Source of the DNA: Acidobacteriota bacterium
GTDB taxonomy: Bacteria; Acidobacteriota; Terriglobia; UBA7540
Direction of reading: 5' to 3'
Assembly (NCBI GenBank): GCA_902812415.1
Contig: CADDZJ010000002.1
Span: 1-64,000, forward strand
Length of the DNA: 64,000 nucleotides
Shown here: piece after piece, positions 54,202-63,329 of the stretch
How the letters are laid out: every line of letters starts with the position of its first letter
How positions within the stretch are numbered: the stretch's first letter is position 1
The notes under the pieces: model-generated
The model's database searches: none
What the model was told of the DNA's origin: nothing
Seen by the model: the letters and a program-made list of their open reading frames with translations, nothing else
Program-made: the position numbers and the translations under genes

Positions 54202-56386
54202 ATGAATCGTCGAACTTTCAATACGCTTGTAAGCTGCGGAGCCATGAGCATGTGGCTCCCGGCGCAACCCGGGACGGGCGCGGCAGAGGACAAGCCCGTT
54301 GCTGCGGAAAGCCGTCCCTTGAAGTGGCCTGCTGACGCCCGCCGCCGGTTACTGGTGGATACTCACGTGCCCGACTGGGACCCGCAGTTGCTGGCCCGCT
54401 TTAACGCCGCCGATTACGTGGCAACCATCGATGCATCGGGGTTTCAATGCGTCATGCAATATGCGAAATCGCACGTTGGACTGTGCCTGTGGCAGAGCAA
54501 GGTCGGCCCGGTGCACGCCAACATGAAGGGACGCGATTACTTCGGGGAAGTGATGACGGAATGCCAGCGCCGCAAGCTGCGTACTGTCGCTTACTACAGC
54601 CTGATTTACGATATCTGGGCTTTCGATCACCACCCGGATTGGCGGATATTGCCAGAGGATGGAACCCAACAGTTTTTTGAAAGGCGTCCGGGCGTGGTTT
54701 GTCCCAACTCCCCTTATCGTGAGCAGGCGCTAGCTGAGTTGCGGGAGTTAACTGGAAACTACGAGTTTGACGGAATCTTTCTGGATTATGACGTTCTGGC
54801 AACAACCCTGTTATTGCGCTCATTGTTCAGAGCGATTCCGCAGCGAGCGCCATGCAGAAATACCTCATATCGCAAACTGGGATGACCCAACGTGGAGGGC
54901 ATTTCAAAAAGCTCGGCAGAAGTGGATTCTTGAGTTTGCCATGCTGGTCACAAAGACGATCAAGGCGGCGCGCCCTGTCACGGTCTATCACCAGTATTCG
55001 ACAATTTTTTCGGACTGGAGACTGGGCATCCCTCTTGAGTTGCGCGATGCCTGCGATTATGTGGGAGGGGACTTCTACGGAGGACCCACGCAGTACTCTC
55101 TGGTGTGCAAGGCTTATTACGGATTGACTCGCATGCGGCCCTTCGAGTTCATGACTTCCCGCACCACCGATCTGAGCGATTTTGAAACGACAAAGCCATT
55201 CGATGAGCTGTTGATTTCCTCCTATGTCGCTACTCTCCATTCAGCAGCCTATCTCCTGATCGACTCGATCACACCAGACGGCACGCTGAAGCCCGCAGTC
55301 TACGACTTCATGGGAAAGGTGAATGCCAGGCAGTCGCCTTATGAACCTTTTCTGGGCGGGGATTTATTGGCGGACGTCGCCGTCTATTTCGACCGGGAGT
55401 CGGTCTATGACCCGGAACAAAATGGGTTTCGTGTTTCGGAGATCAAGAATATCCAGCCTCCGCACAGGGTTGCGCTCATCGGCGCGGCCCGGATCCTGAG
55501 GGAAGCTCATATCCCCTACGGCGTCATCACCAACGCTAATCTCGATCAGTTAAGCAGGTTTCGCGCCGTCGTGGTTCCAAACGTTCTCGAGATGACCGAG
55601 GAGCAAGCCGCGCGGTTCCGGAAGTTTGTGCAAAACGGAGGCGTGTTGTACGTCTCCGGGCCGAGTTCGCTCGATCGCTTTAATCCCACAGGACCCCGAT
55701 TCCTTTTGGAAGATGTTTTGGGTCTCCGGTACAAAGGAACTTTGGGATCAACATGGACTTACTTTTCTGCACAAGATGACGAACTCCAGAAGGCGATCTG
55801 GCCCCAGGATGCCTTAAGCTTCCCGGGGCGGATGATCGCGGCTGAGGCGCTTCCGGGGGCGCAAGTGCTGGCGACCGTTACGCTACCCTTCGTGGACCCC
55901 ATGGCGGGCAACTGCTTCAACGTCCGCTTTGCTCAGATATGGAACAATCCTCCTGCGTTCACACCGGGTACAGCGCCTGGCATCGTCATTCGACCTTTCG
56001 GAAAGGGAAAGGTCATCTGGCTGGCCGCTCCGCTCGAGTCCGGCGAATCGGAGGTGAACGCCAGGGTGGTTTCATCGCTTTTGCGACGCGCGCTGCCGGG
56101 ACCTTATCATTTTGAAGTCGAAACACACTCGTCAGTCGAAATGACGCTTTTCCATCAGGCGGAGCAAAAACGGCTGCTGGCCAGCCTTTTGAATATGGAT
56201 TGGCAGCTTGCGCGGTTGAAGCTTAACGCGACCGTGCGCGTTCAAGTGCCTCGGGGCCGGCGGCCGTCCGCGGTGAGAAGCCTTCCTGACCGCAAGACTA
56301 TCCCTTTCAGGATGGCTGGACCGTACCTTGAGTTCAAGGTGGCGCCGTTTGAAACCTTGAGCATGGCGCTGGTGGAATATGAATGA
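54202..56386 (+). pseudogene. Tat-exported GHL6-like glycosidase with beta-galactosidase trimerisation domain, frameshifted
   Basis: About 727 residues if repaired. A twin-Arg start (MNRRTFNTLVSCG) and a barrel of the hypothetical glycosyl hydrolase 6 type (WQSKVGPVHANMKGRDYFGE, RRKLRTVAYYSLIYD) are followed by a beta-galactosidase trimerisation-like domain (about residues 370-580). The first frame ends at 54885. The second is open from 54767 and gives MTFWQQPCYCAHCSERFR. Removing one T at 54786/54787 restores the family text FDGIFLDMTFWQQPCYCAHC. So a single-base insertion, either real or an assembly error, breaks the gene. The substrate is not known. Confidence 0.78.
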
Positions 56387-56396
56387 GACTCCGATT

Positions 56397-57983
56397 ATGA
56401 ACCGTTTCTTTCTGCGCCTCTGGCTTTTTCTCATTGTTTTGCTGACGGCCTGGAGCGCCTATGCCGGCGATTGGCCAACGTTTGCACACGATCCCCAGCG
56501 AACCGGCTGGGCGTTTGACGAAGACACGATTTCTCCGTCAAACGCTGGCACATTAGAGTTGAAATGGAAGGCCCACGTCAAAAACGTGCCGAAGGCGCTC
56601 AGCGATTTGACAGCTCCAGTGGTCGCTTCTCGCGTGACCACGCCAAGCGGCGTCAAAACGGTGGTTTATGTGGGAGGAAGTTCGAATCACCTCTTTGCCA
56701 TCGACGCGGCGACTGGAAAACCCATCTGGAGCCGCGAATTCGAGACCTACTCAAAACCCACCAATCCGGATTTCTGGCTTTGCCCGCAAGGGATCAACGC
56801 CACGCCGGTGATTGATGAATCGACCGGGACCATCTACGAGATCGCGATGGACGGAAAGCTGTTCGGATTGGACCTGGGAACGGGCGCGATCAAATTCGGG
56901 CCTATACAATTTGTGCCTCCTTTTTCCAAAAACTGGAGCTTGAATCTGGCAGGAGGCGAAGTCTACACGTCCATCTCGCAGGGCTGTGGAGGCGCTCAAT
57001 CCGGAATTTATGCCATGGACATCCGCAACCCGCTGCACCCCGTCATTCGCGACCTCCTGGTGACCAAGCAGGGTGGAGGAATCTGGGGGCGGGGCGGCCC
57101 CACAATCGGCCTTGATCATCGCGTTTTTACGGCCAACGGCGACGGGCCGTTCGATCCCATCCGCGGGGACTTTGCGAGCAGTGTGGTGGCAGCCACCTTG
57201 GGCGGCTTGAATCTGGTGGATTATTTTACCCCGAACAACTATGCCTACCTGACGCAATACGATCTGGATTTCGGCTCAGGCAGCCCTGTCTGGTTTGCCT
57301 ATAAGAACTACAACCTGATTTGCGTGGGCGGCAAAGAAGGCGTTCTTTACATGCTGGACGCGGATTCGCTGGGCGGCAAGGATCATCACACCCCCCTCTA
57401 TGCGACGCCGCTGCTCGGCAACGACGCCGTTACGTTTGAAGGCCAGGGCATTTGGGGAGCGCCCTCGATGTGGAAAGATCTGCCTCGGGACGAAACGTGG
57501 ATCTACGTTCCGGTGTTGGGGCCGGTCTCGAAAAAGGCGCCTCAATTTCCAATTACGAATGGCGATCATCCGCACGGCTGCATTATGGCTTTCAAGGTCG
57601 TGGCGAACTCAGCCTCCGGCGCGCCCACTCTGCAACCTGCATGGATATCCGGAGACTTTAACCTACCCGAGCCTGTGGTAATAGCCAACGGCGTCGTCTT
57701 TGCGCTTTCAACCGGCGAGAATCCAAACCAGGTCACCGGGGAGAGCGGCACGGTCATTCATCCGGGATACACCCTGCTGACCAACACGCAAAGAGAGCAA
57801 AACACCGCCCATGCGATTCTTTACGCATTAGACGCCCGCACGGGAAAACAGCTTTACAGCAGCGACAGCGCCATCACCGGTTGGACGCATTTCAGCGGAC
57901 TGGCTGTGGCGAACGGGCGCGTTTACGCTGTGGATCATGATTCGAACGTCTACTGTTTCGGACTAAAAGATGAGAAGCCGTGA
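56397..57983 (+). CDS. Secreted PQQ-type beta-propeller protein
   Basis: A 528-residue exported protein. A signal peptide (LFLIVLLTAWSAYAG) is followed by repeated propeller blades, such as HLFAIDAATGKPIWSREF, FGLDLGTGAIKF and ILYALDARTGKQLYSSD. The fold is that of PQQ-dependent alcohol dehydrogenases. I cannot see the vicinal Cys pair or the full PQQ-ligand set, so cofactor binding is open. It starts 10 bases after the GHL6-like gene and is probably in the same operon. Confidence 0.8.
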   Translation: MNRFFLRLWLFLIVLLTAWSAYAGDWPTFAHDPQRTGWAFDEDTISPSNAGTLELKWKAHVKNVPKALSDLTAPVVASRVTTPSGVKTVVYVGGSSNHLFAIDAATGKPIWSREFETYSKPTNPDFWLCPQGINATPVIDESTGTIYEIAMDGKLFGLDLGTGAIKFGPIQFVPPFSKNWSLNLAGGEVYTSISQGCGGAQSGIYAMDIRNPLHPVIRDLLVTKQGGGIWGRGGPTIGLDHRVFTANGDGPFDPIRGDFASSVVAATLGGLNLVDYFTPNNYAYLTQYDLDFGSGSPVWFAYKNYNLICVGGKEGVLYMLDADSLGGKDHHTPLYATPLLGNDAVTFEGQGIWGAPSMWKDLPRDETWIYVPVLGPVSKKAPQFPITNGDHPHGCIMAFKVVANSASGAPTLQPAWISGDFNLPEPVVIANGVVFALSTGENPNQVTGESGTVIHPGYTLLTNTQREQNTAHAILYALDARTGKQLYSSDSAITGWTHFSGLAVANGRVYAVDHDSNVYCFGLKDEKP

Positions 57984-58096
57984 TGCACATAGGGATTGCC
58001 GGGCGACAACTTTGCTGTTTCGTTTTAAGTCGCGCGATCCGCGCAGATTGCTGAAAAATTCTGCCAGCCCGTTATTCCGAGGAATCGAAAAAACCA

Positions 58097-58166
58097 GTGA
58101 CGAGTGATGAGTGGTCAGCAAAAAATCAGCCCGAGGCTCTGATTGCTTTTGCTCGTCACTCGTCAC
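58097..58166. repeat. Inverted repeat between the PQQ-type and enolase-superfamily genes
   Basis: GTGACGAGTGA (58097-58107) and TCACTCGTCAC (58156-58166) are perfect arms, with partly complementary CAGC/GCTG words next to them. This is common intergenic hairpin text in such genomes. It may weaken transcription into the next gene. Confidence 0.55.
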
Positions 58167-58222
58167 CTTTCACTGATCACTGCTGTTGAGGTTCTACGCG
58201 GAGTCTACTCCGAGTCGAAATC

Positions 58223-59500
58223 GTGATGCCCCATATTCCCCGGCGAAGCTTTCTTAAATCAGTGGCGACAGCGATTCCTGTCTCAGCAACTTCCCAGGCC
58301 CATCAGACGCTGGCGGCTCCAGTCCGCAAAAAGGTGAAGATTACCGGCCTGAAAGCAATGGTCGTCCGCGGGGGACCGGATTGGAACATGGTGAAGGTTG
58401 AAACCGATAGCGGCCTGGCCGGTATTGGCGAAGCTTACTGGGGGCGCGGCGTTAAGGACGTCATCCTGGGTTATCTTCGTGACATCATCATCGGCCAGGA
58501 CCCGCTCGATATCGAACCTTTGTACACGAAGATGCTCCGCTATACAGGCGGCGCCGGAGCCCAGGCGGGCGTAACCGTCAGCGCCATCAGCGGCGTGGAG
58601 ATCGCATTATGGGACCTTGCGGGCAAAATTCTGGGCGCGCCCGTCTGCAAGCTTCTTGGCGGGCAATACCGCGACGGCGTGCGGGCCTATTGGACGCGCA
58701 GTCCGGATAATATCCTCGATCCGGCTTCCTGCCGGCGTTTTGCCGAGGAATTAAAAGGCCACCCCTACGGTATTGCGGCGATTAAGGTCGATGCTGACCG
58801 GATTCCTCGCCTGGCCGATCCCCAATTCCGCGAGCCAGGCCATGACGCCTTCGGCCGCAACCTGACGCGGCAGGATCTGAGTCGAATTGCCGCGGGCTTC
58901 TCGAACGTGCGCGAGGCGGTGGGAGAAAACATCGACATCGCGGTTCACTGCCATTGGGAGTATGACTGGATTGACGCCCTGGAGTTGGCGCGCGCGGTGG
59001 CCCCGATCCGGCCCATGTGGCTGGAAGATCCAATGCCGCCCGGCTACAGTAATTCCTGGGTCAAGCTGACCTCAGCGTCGCCCGCTCCCATCCTGACCGG
59101 CGAGAATCTTTACCGATGTGAGGGATTCGAGCCTTTCATTCTCAATCAGGCTTGTCATCTGATCCAAATCGACATTCCCAAGGCCGGCGGGTTGCTGGAG
59201 TCGAAGAAAATCGCTAACTTGGCTGCGCTTTTTTACCTGCCGGTGTGTGCGCACAATCCTGCCAGCCCATTCGGAACAGTTGCATCGGCCCATTGTGCGG
59301 CTTCGATTGCAGACTTCCGCGCTCACGAATTCTCTCCCGGGAAGTTGCCAACCGAAGCCTGGGAACAGTATGTGATCTACGATGGGCCCGTGATCCAGGA
59401 TGGGAAAATCAGGATTCTCGACAAGCCTGGGTTTGGCATCGAGTTGAATGAAGACCATGTGCGCGCACACCTCGCACCGGGTGAGGAGTGGTGGGACTGA
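58223..59500 (+). CDS. Tat-exported mandelate racemase/muconate lactonising-family enzyme (sugar-acid dehydratase type)
   Basis: A 425-residue enolase-superfamily enzyme with a Tat signal (PRRSFLKSVATAIPVSAT). The barrel has AIKVDADR with catalytic Lys188; MWLEDPMPPG (Glu near 266) and LTGENLY (Glu near 294) for Mg2+; and VCAHNPASPFG with the His of the D-galactonate-dehydratase type. It probably dehydrates an aldonate such as galactonate. An exported enzyme of this class is unusual. The next gene overlaps its end by 13 bases, so translation is likely coupled. Confidence 0.87.
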   Translation: MMPHIPRRSFLKSVATAIPVSATSQAHQTLAAPVRKKVKITGLKAMVVRGGPDWNMVKVETDSGLAGIGEAYWGRGVKDVILGYLRDIIIGQDPLDIEPLYTKMLRYTGGAGAQAGVTVSAISGVEIALWDLAGKILGAPVCKLLGGQYRDGVRAYWTRSPDNILDPASCRRFAEELKGHPYGIAAIKVDADRIPRLADPQFREPGHDAFGRNLTRQDLSRIAAGFSNVREAVGENIDIAVHCHWEYDWIDALELARAVAPIRPMWLEDPMPPGYSNSWVKLTSASPAPILTGENLYRCEGFEPFILNQACHLIQIDIPKAGGLLESKKIANLAALFYLPVCAHNPASPFGTVASAHCAASIADFRAHEFSPGKLPTEAWEQYVIYDGPVIQDGKIRILDKPGFGIELNEDHVRAHLAPGEEWWD

Positions 59501-61302
59501 AACCGTTACTTTATTGGGGCTTATTCGCTCTGTCTCTCGCCACATCCACGCGGTCATTTGCGACGCAACCTGCAACCGTTCCTAATGGCAAGGCAATTTT
59601 CAATCGCTCGTGCGCCGTGTGTCATCGTCCGGAGAGTGGAACTCGCGCTCCCCTGCCCACTGTTCTGCACGAGATGACCCAGGAGGCTATCCTCCGGACG
59701 CTTGAAACCGGCGCGATGCGAGCCCAAGGGGCAATGCTGACTCCGGTTGAACGCGAGGCTGTGGCCCGGTATCTTGGGAAGCCAAACGCTGCGCCGCCCA
59801 AGGCAGGAAACAATCCGTGTGTTCCTCGAACACCCTGGAACGAGAAGGAAAGCACGTGGAACGGCTGGAGTTCGTCTTCTGACAACAGTCGGTTTCAACC
59901 GACCGTTGCCGCGGGACTCAGCCACCTGAAAGTATCGCGGCTCAGGCTTAAATGGGCCTTTGGGTTTCCCAATGATTCCGCCATTAACTCGCAACCCACT
60001 GTCTTTGCCGGCCATCTCTTTGTAGGAAGCGAGGACGGGGCCGTCTATTCGTTGAGCGCGCCGAGAGGATGCACCGATTGGACCTTCAAAGCCCTGGCAA
60101 CCGTCAGGACAGCGCCGGTGGTTGACCCCGTCGCGCGGCTGGTTTTCTTTGGGGACGTTAACGGCAACGTGTATGCGGTCCAGGCGGAAACCGGCCAACT
60201 GATCTGGCGGAGGCGCGCCGATCCGCATCCAGCAGCAAAAATCACGGGCGCTCCGATTCTCATCGCCGACCGCCTCTATGTTCCAGTATCCTCCAGTGAA
60301 GAGGGCTGGGCGGACAATCCGCGCTATCCTTGCTGCACGTTCCGCGGAGGCGTCACCGCTTTCGAGGCGCGAACCGGAAGAGCGCTTTGGGAGACTCACA
60401 CGATTCCCGAAGCTCCACATCGAACGGGAGTGAACCGAGCGGGGGTTCCAACGTGGGGGCCTTCGGGCGGCGCCGTGTGGTCTCCGCCCACGGTGGATTT
60501 GAAACGTCACGCCATCTATGTGGGCACGGGTAATTCCTATTCTGGACCTCCAAGCCCTTACACGGATGCCGTCGTGGCCTTTGATATGCGAACTGGCAGG
60601 ATGCTATGGTCGCAGCAACTCATTGGCGGCGATCTGTGGAATGGAGGGTGCGTCGTAAAAGAGACAGCTAACTGCCCGCCGGACTCGGGGCCTGACTATG
60701 ACTTTGGCTCACCGCCCATTCTGCGTTCACTGGGCAATGGACGACGCCTGCTGGTCATCGGTCAGAAGTCTGGCGTTATCCACGCGCTTGATCCGGACCG
60801 CCAGGGCAAAATCGTCTGGCGAGTGCGCATTGGGCGCGGCGGGCCGTTTGGCGGAATCGAATGGGGAGGCGGCGCCGACCAGACTCTCGCCTATTTTCCC
60901 TTGTCCGACTGGCAGCCATCAAAATCCGACGAAGGCGGAGGGCTGTTTGCGCTTCGCATCGCAACCGGCGACAAAGTGTGGTACGCGCCGCCTCCGAAAC
61001 CCGCGTGCGTGAAACTTCCCGGATGCAACCCCGCGCTGATTGCGCCGGTCACCGTCATTCCAGGCGTCGTCTTTTCAGGATCTCAGGATGGGCATCTTCG
61101 CGCTTATGACGCGCGGAACGGCCGTCTTCTTTGGGATTTCGACACCCTGCGGCGCTTCGAGACGGTCAATGCCATCGCGGCGCGCGGAGGATCCTTCATG
61201 TCCATCGCGCCCATCGTAGCCAATGGGATGCTCTTCGTTGAGCCGGGATATGGAATGATTAGGGGCACCGTCTTGCTGGCGTTCTCGGTTGATGGAAAAT
61301 GA
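59488..61302 (+). CDS. PQQ-type beta-propeller dehydrogenase with N-terminal cytochrome c
   Basis: A 604-residue exported protein. A hydrophobic signal (LLYWGLFALSLATST) precedes a monoheme cytochrome c with CAVCHRPESG (Cys42, Cys45, His46). A propeller follows with blades such as VYSLSAPRGC, VYAVQAETGQLIWRRRAD and LRAYDARNGRLLWDFDT. It resembles PQQ-dependent polyvinyl-alcohol dehydrogenases, where the heme accepts electrons from PQQ. The start is GTG at 59488 inside the end of the previous gene. With the PQQ-type protein at 56397 and the enolase-superfamily enzyme it may form a periplasmic sugar-oxidation route (inference). Confidence 0.83.
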   Translation: MVGLKPLLYWGLFALSLATSTRSFATQPATVPNGKAIFNRSCAVCHRPESGTRAPLPTVLHEMTQEAILRTLETGAMRAQGAMLTPVEREAVARYLGKPNAAPPKAGNNPCVPRTPWNEKESTWNGWSSSSDNSRFQPTVAAGLSHLKVSRLRLKWAFGFPNDSAINSQPTVFAGHLFVGSEDGAVYSLSAPRGCTDWTFKALATVRTAPVVDPVARLVFFGDVNGNVYAVQAETGQLIWRRRADPHPAAKITGAPILIADRLYVPVSSSEEGWADNPRYPCCTFRGGVTAFEARTGRALWETHTIPEAPHRTGVNRAGVPTWGPSGGAVWSPPTVDLKRHAIYVGTGNSYSGPPSPYTDAVVAFDMRTGRMLWSQQLIGGDLWNGGCVVKETANCPPDSGPDYDFGSPPILRSLGNGRRLLVIGQKSGVIHALDPDRQGKIVWRVRIGRGGPFGGIEWGGGADQTLAYFPLSDWQPSKSDEGGGLFALRIATGDKVWYAPPPKPACVKLPGCNPALIAPVTVIPGVVFSGSQDGHLRAYDARNGRLLWDFDTLRRFETVNAIAARGGSFMSIAPIVANGMLFVEPGYGMIRGTVLLAFSVDGK

Positions 61303-61345
61303 AAGTGCAATCATGTAATCAGGCGGTCTCGATAAAGGCAACTTC

Positions 61346-62842
61346 ATGGCGCGCGCGATGATTCATGGCAAATCCGACGCTTCATCGGCATACGCAAGAT
61401 GGCTGGTCGGGCTATTGATTGCGGTCATCGTGGGGCTCGAAACGGGTCTGCCCGCCAATCGAGAACCCGATAAGATCCGCAATCCGCTCAGTCCCGGTTT
61501 TCATGCTTCAGAAATCCTCAAGTTTGAGAAGTTTCTCACCTCAGCCAAACCGTCAGAAGACGCTTACCATCCCTTTGTCAGAATCGCTTTTGGCAACGCC
61601 TCCGGGGAAGCGCTCGCATTTGAAGAAAATCAGGCTTTCATCTATTTACTGGGAGTTCTTCCATCAACCCGAGGCGATCAGAATTCTTCAGCGTCTCGCC
61701 GCACTCCGACATTTTTCCGTCGATTGGTCTTCCTGAAGCCTTCTATCCTGGTCATTGACGACAAGGTTTTCAACTCCGACTCGCAAGCTCCGGTCGAATG
61801 GCGTCTCTACGCTTCAAAAATATCCGCGATCACGGACCACAAAATCCGCGTTTTTGAGAGGGATGGAGAGCTTTCCTGCAGGACGCTGTTTCCGCAGAAT
61901 GCGAGTTACAGGCTCAGACGAGAGTCTCAGGGTCAAACAGGGTCGAAGCGCTGCCTTCTGGAAACAATATTGCCGGGCCGATCTTCACAATTCCGATTTT
62001 TACATGTGTTGAGCAAAGCTGAAGACAGCCCTGGAACTTCCCGAGTACAATCCGAGTTGATCACAGATGAGAGTCCGTGGAGATTGACGATCTCAACGAC
62101 ACGCCGAGTTTTCCGCCTCAATCTACCCCGCCCGAGCGACAGCGCAGGCGACATCACGATCTCCACCGTGGACGGGGCGACCGTGCTCAAAGAACGACCC
62201 TTACCAGCAGGCATTCTGCCGCATGGGCCGGACGGCATGCGACTGCTGGAAAAATGGGATGACGCATATCGCGGCAGCACCCCTCCATCGTGGGATATCG
62301 GGCGGCCTGCTCATGAGCTTCAAAGGGCGGTGAATAAGGGATTGATTCGACCGTGCCGCCTTGTGGATCTATGTTGTGGTTCCGGGACGGATGCAGTATT
62401 TCTCGCCCGCCACGGATTTCACGTCACAGGAATTGATATTGCCCCAACGGCGTTGAGCCTGGCCCAGCAGAAAGCCCGGGAGGCAGGTGTCTCAGTCCAA
62501 TGGCTTCTCGCGGATATCCTGGCGCTTCCCAAATTAAAACCATTTGACGTCATTTACGATCGGGGTTGCTATCACGTGGTGCGGGATCAGGGCCTTGCCG
62601 CCTATCTCGAGACGGTTCGCCGCCTTTCCCATCCAGGCACGCAACTTCTTCTCTTAGCCGCCAGGCAGGACGAACTGACCCGCGATAGTGATCCCGCCGG
62701 CGTTACCGAAGAAGAAATTCGTTATGACTTTCTCTCCCGGTTTGACCTTGAATGGCTCCGACCGATCAGACTTGAAAGCAACCAACCGGGCGCCGGCCCT
62801 CCGGGGTGGTCGGTCCTCATGCGGAGGAAAGACAAGCCTTGA
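61346..62842 (+). CDS. Fusion: heparinase II/III C-domain-like region plus SAM methyltransferase
   Basis: A 498-residue protein. After a membrane segment (about residues 18-37), residues 70-290 resemble the C-terminal beta-sandwich of heparinase II/III-like lyases (RRLVFLKPSILVIDDKV, EWRLYASKI, CRTLFPQNA). Residues 300-495 are a class I methyltransferase of the thiopurine-methyltransferase kind, with VDLCCGSGTDAVFLARHG near 339 and KWDDAYRGSTPPSWDIG before it. The lyase's catalytic helical domain is missing. The domains would sit on opposite sides of a membrane if the segment is real, so this may be a chance fusion of two broken genes. The start ATG lies 43 bases after the previous stop. Confidence 0.65.
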   Translation: MARAMIHGKSDASSAYARWLVGLLIAVIVGLETGLPANREPDKIRNPLSPGFHASEILKFEKFLTSAKPSEDAYHPFVRIAFGNASGEALAFEENQAFIYLLGVLPSTRGDQNSSASRRTPTFFRRLVFLKPSILVIDDKVFNSDSQAPVEWRLYASKISAITDHKIRVFERDGELSCRTLFPQNASYRLRRESQGQTGSKRCLLETILPGRSSQFRFLHVLSKAEDSPGTSRVQSELITDESPWRLTISTTRRVFRLNLPRPSDSAGDITISTVDGATVLKERPLPAGILPHGPDGMRLLEKWDDAYRGSTPPSWDIGRPAHELQRAVNKGLIRPCRLVDLCCGSGTDAVFLARHGFHVTGIDIAPTALSLAQQKAREAGVSVQWLLADILALPKLKPFDVIYDRGCYHVVRDQGLAAYLETVRRLSHPGTQLLLLAARQDELTRDSDPAGVTEEEIRYDFLSRFDLEWLRPIRLESNQPGAGPPGWSVLMRRKDKP

Positions 62843-63329
62843 ATTCAGGCCGGAATGACGTCGGCTGAAATAAAGCTGGCTGCGTAAAGGCGCTTGAAAA
62901 TCGCGACGACAACAAATGGCCGCCTCCGGAGGCTGTGATTGAATATCAAGGACTCAATTTTATCGTTTAAAAAAATTCATTTCGACATTGATTTACACCT
63001 TGACTTCTGAGAAACTTTTAGTTATAGGCAAAGTATAGTTTGGTGATTGGAAGTGCTTTTTATTAATAAAACTCGTGATTTATCCTCAGGATGACCTCGT
63101 GGATGCAGGGACTAACAGCCGAGGGAAGGCAGTCCCCGGCTTGTCGGAAACACCCTCTTCCAGCTCAGGGGGCGCTTGGAGAGGGAAGCGCCAGGATGAA
63201 ATCAGACTCAGCCAGGCCGGTAGCCGCCTGTTGATCGAAAGAGGAAATCGCAACGCGGTGATTCTTGCGCGGTTCACCATGATTTAGACATTACGGCAAC
63301 CCCAGAATGCGCTGAAAGAGAGGCTCAGG
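62843..63329. other. Intergenic region
   Basis: About 490 bases, AT-rich in the middle. It carries a promoter-like pair at 63000-63028. A 70-codon frame at 63075-63287 has no recognisable family. GAATGCGCTGA just before the DUF1501 start may be the last trace of a decayed upstream gene. Confidence 0.4.
63000..63028 (+). promoter_or_regulatory. Predicted sigma70-type promoter
   Basis: TTGACT (63000-63005) and TATAGG (63023-63028) with a 17-base spacer, in an AT-rich stretch. The next supported gene is the DUF1501 gene, 300 bases downstream. Confidence 0.4.
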
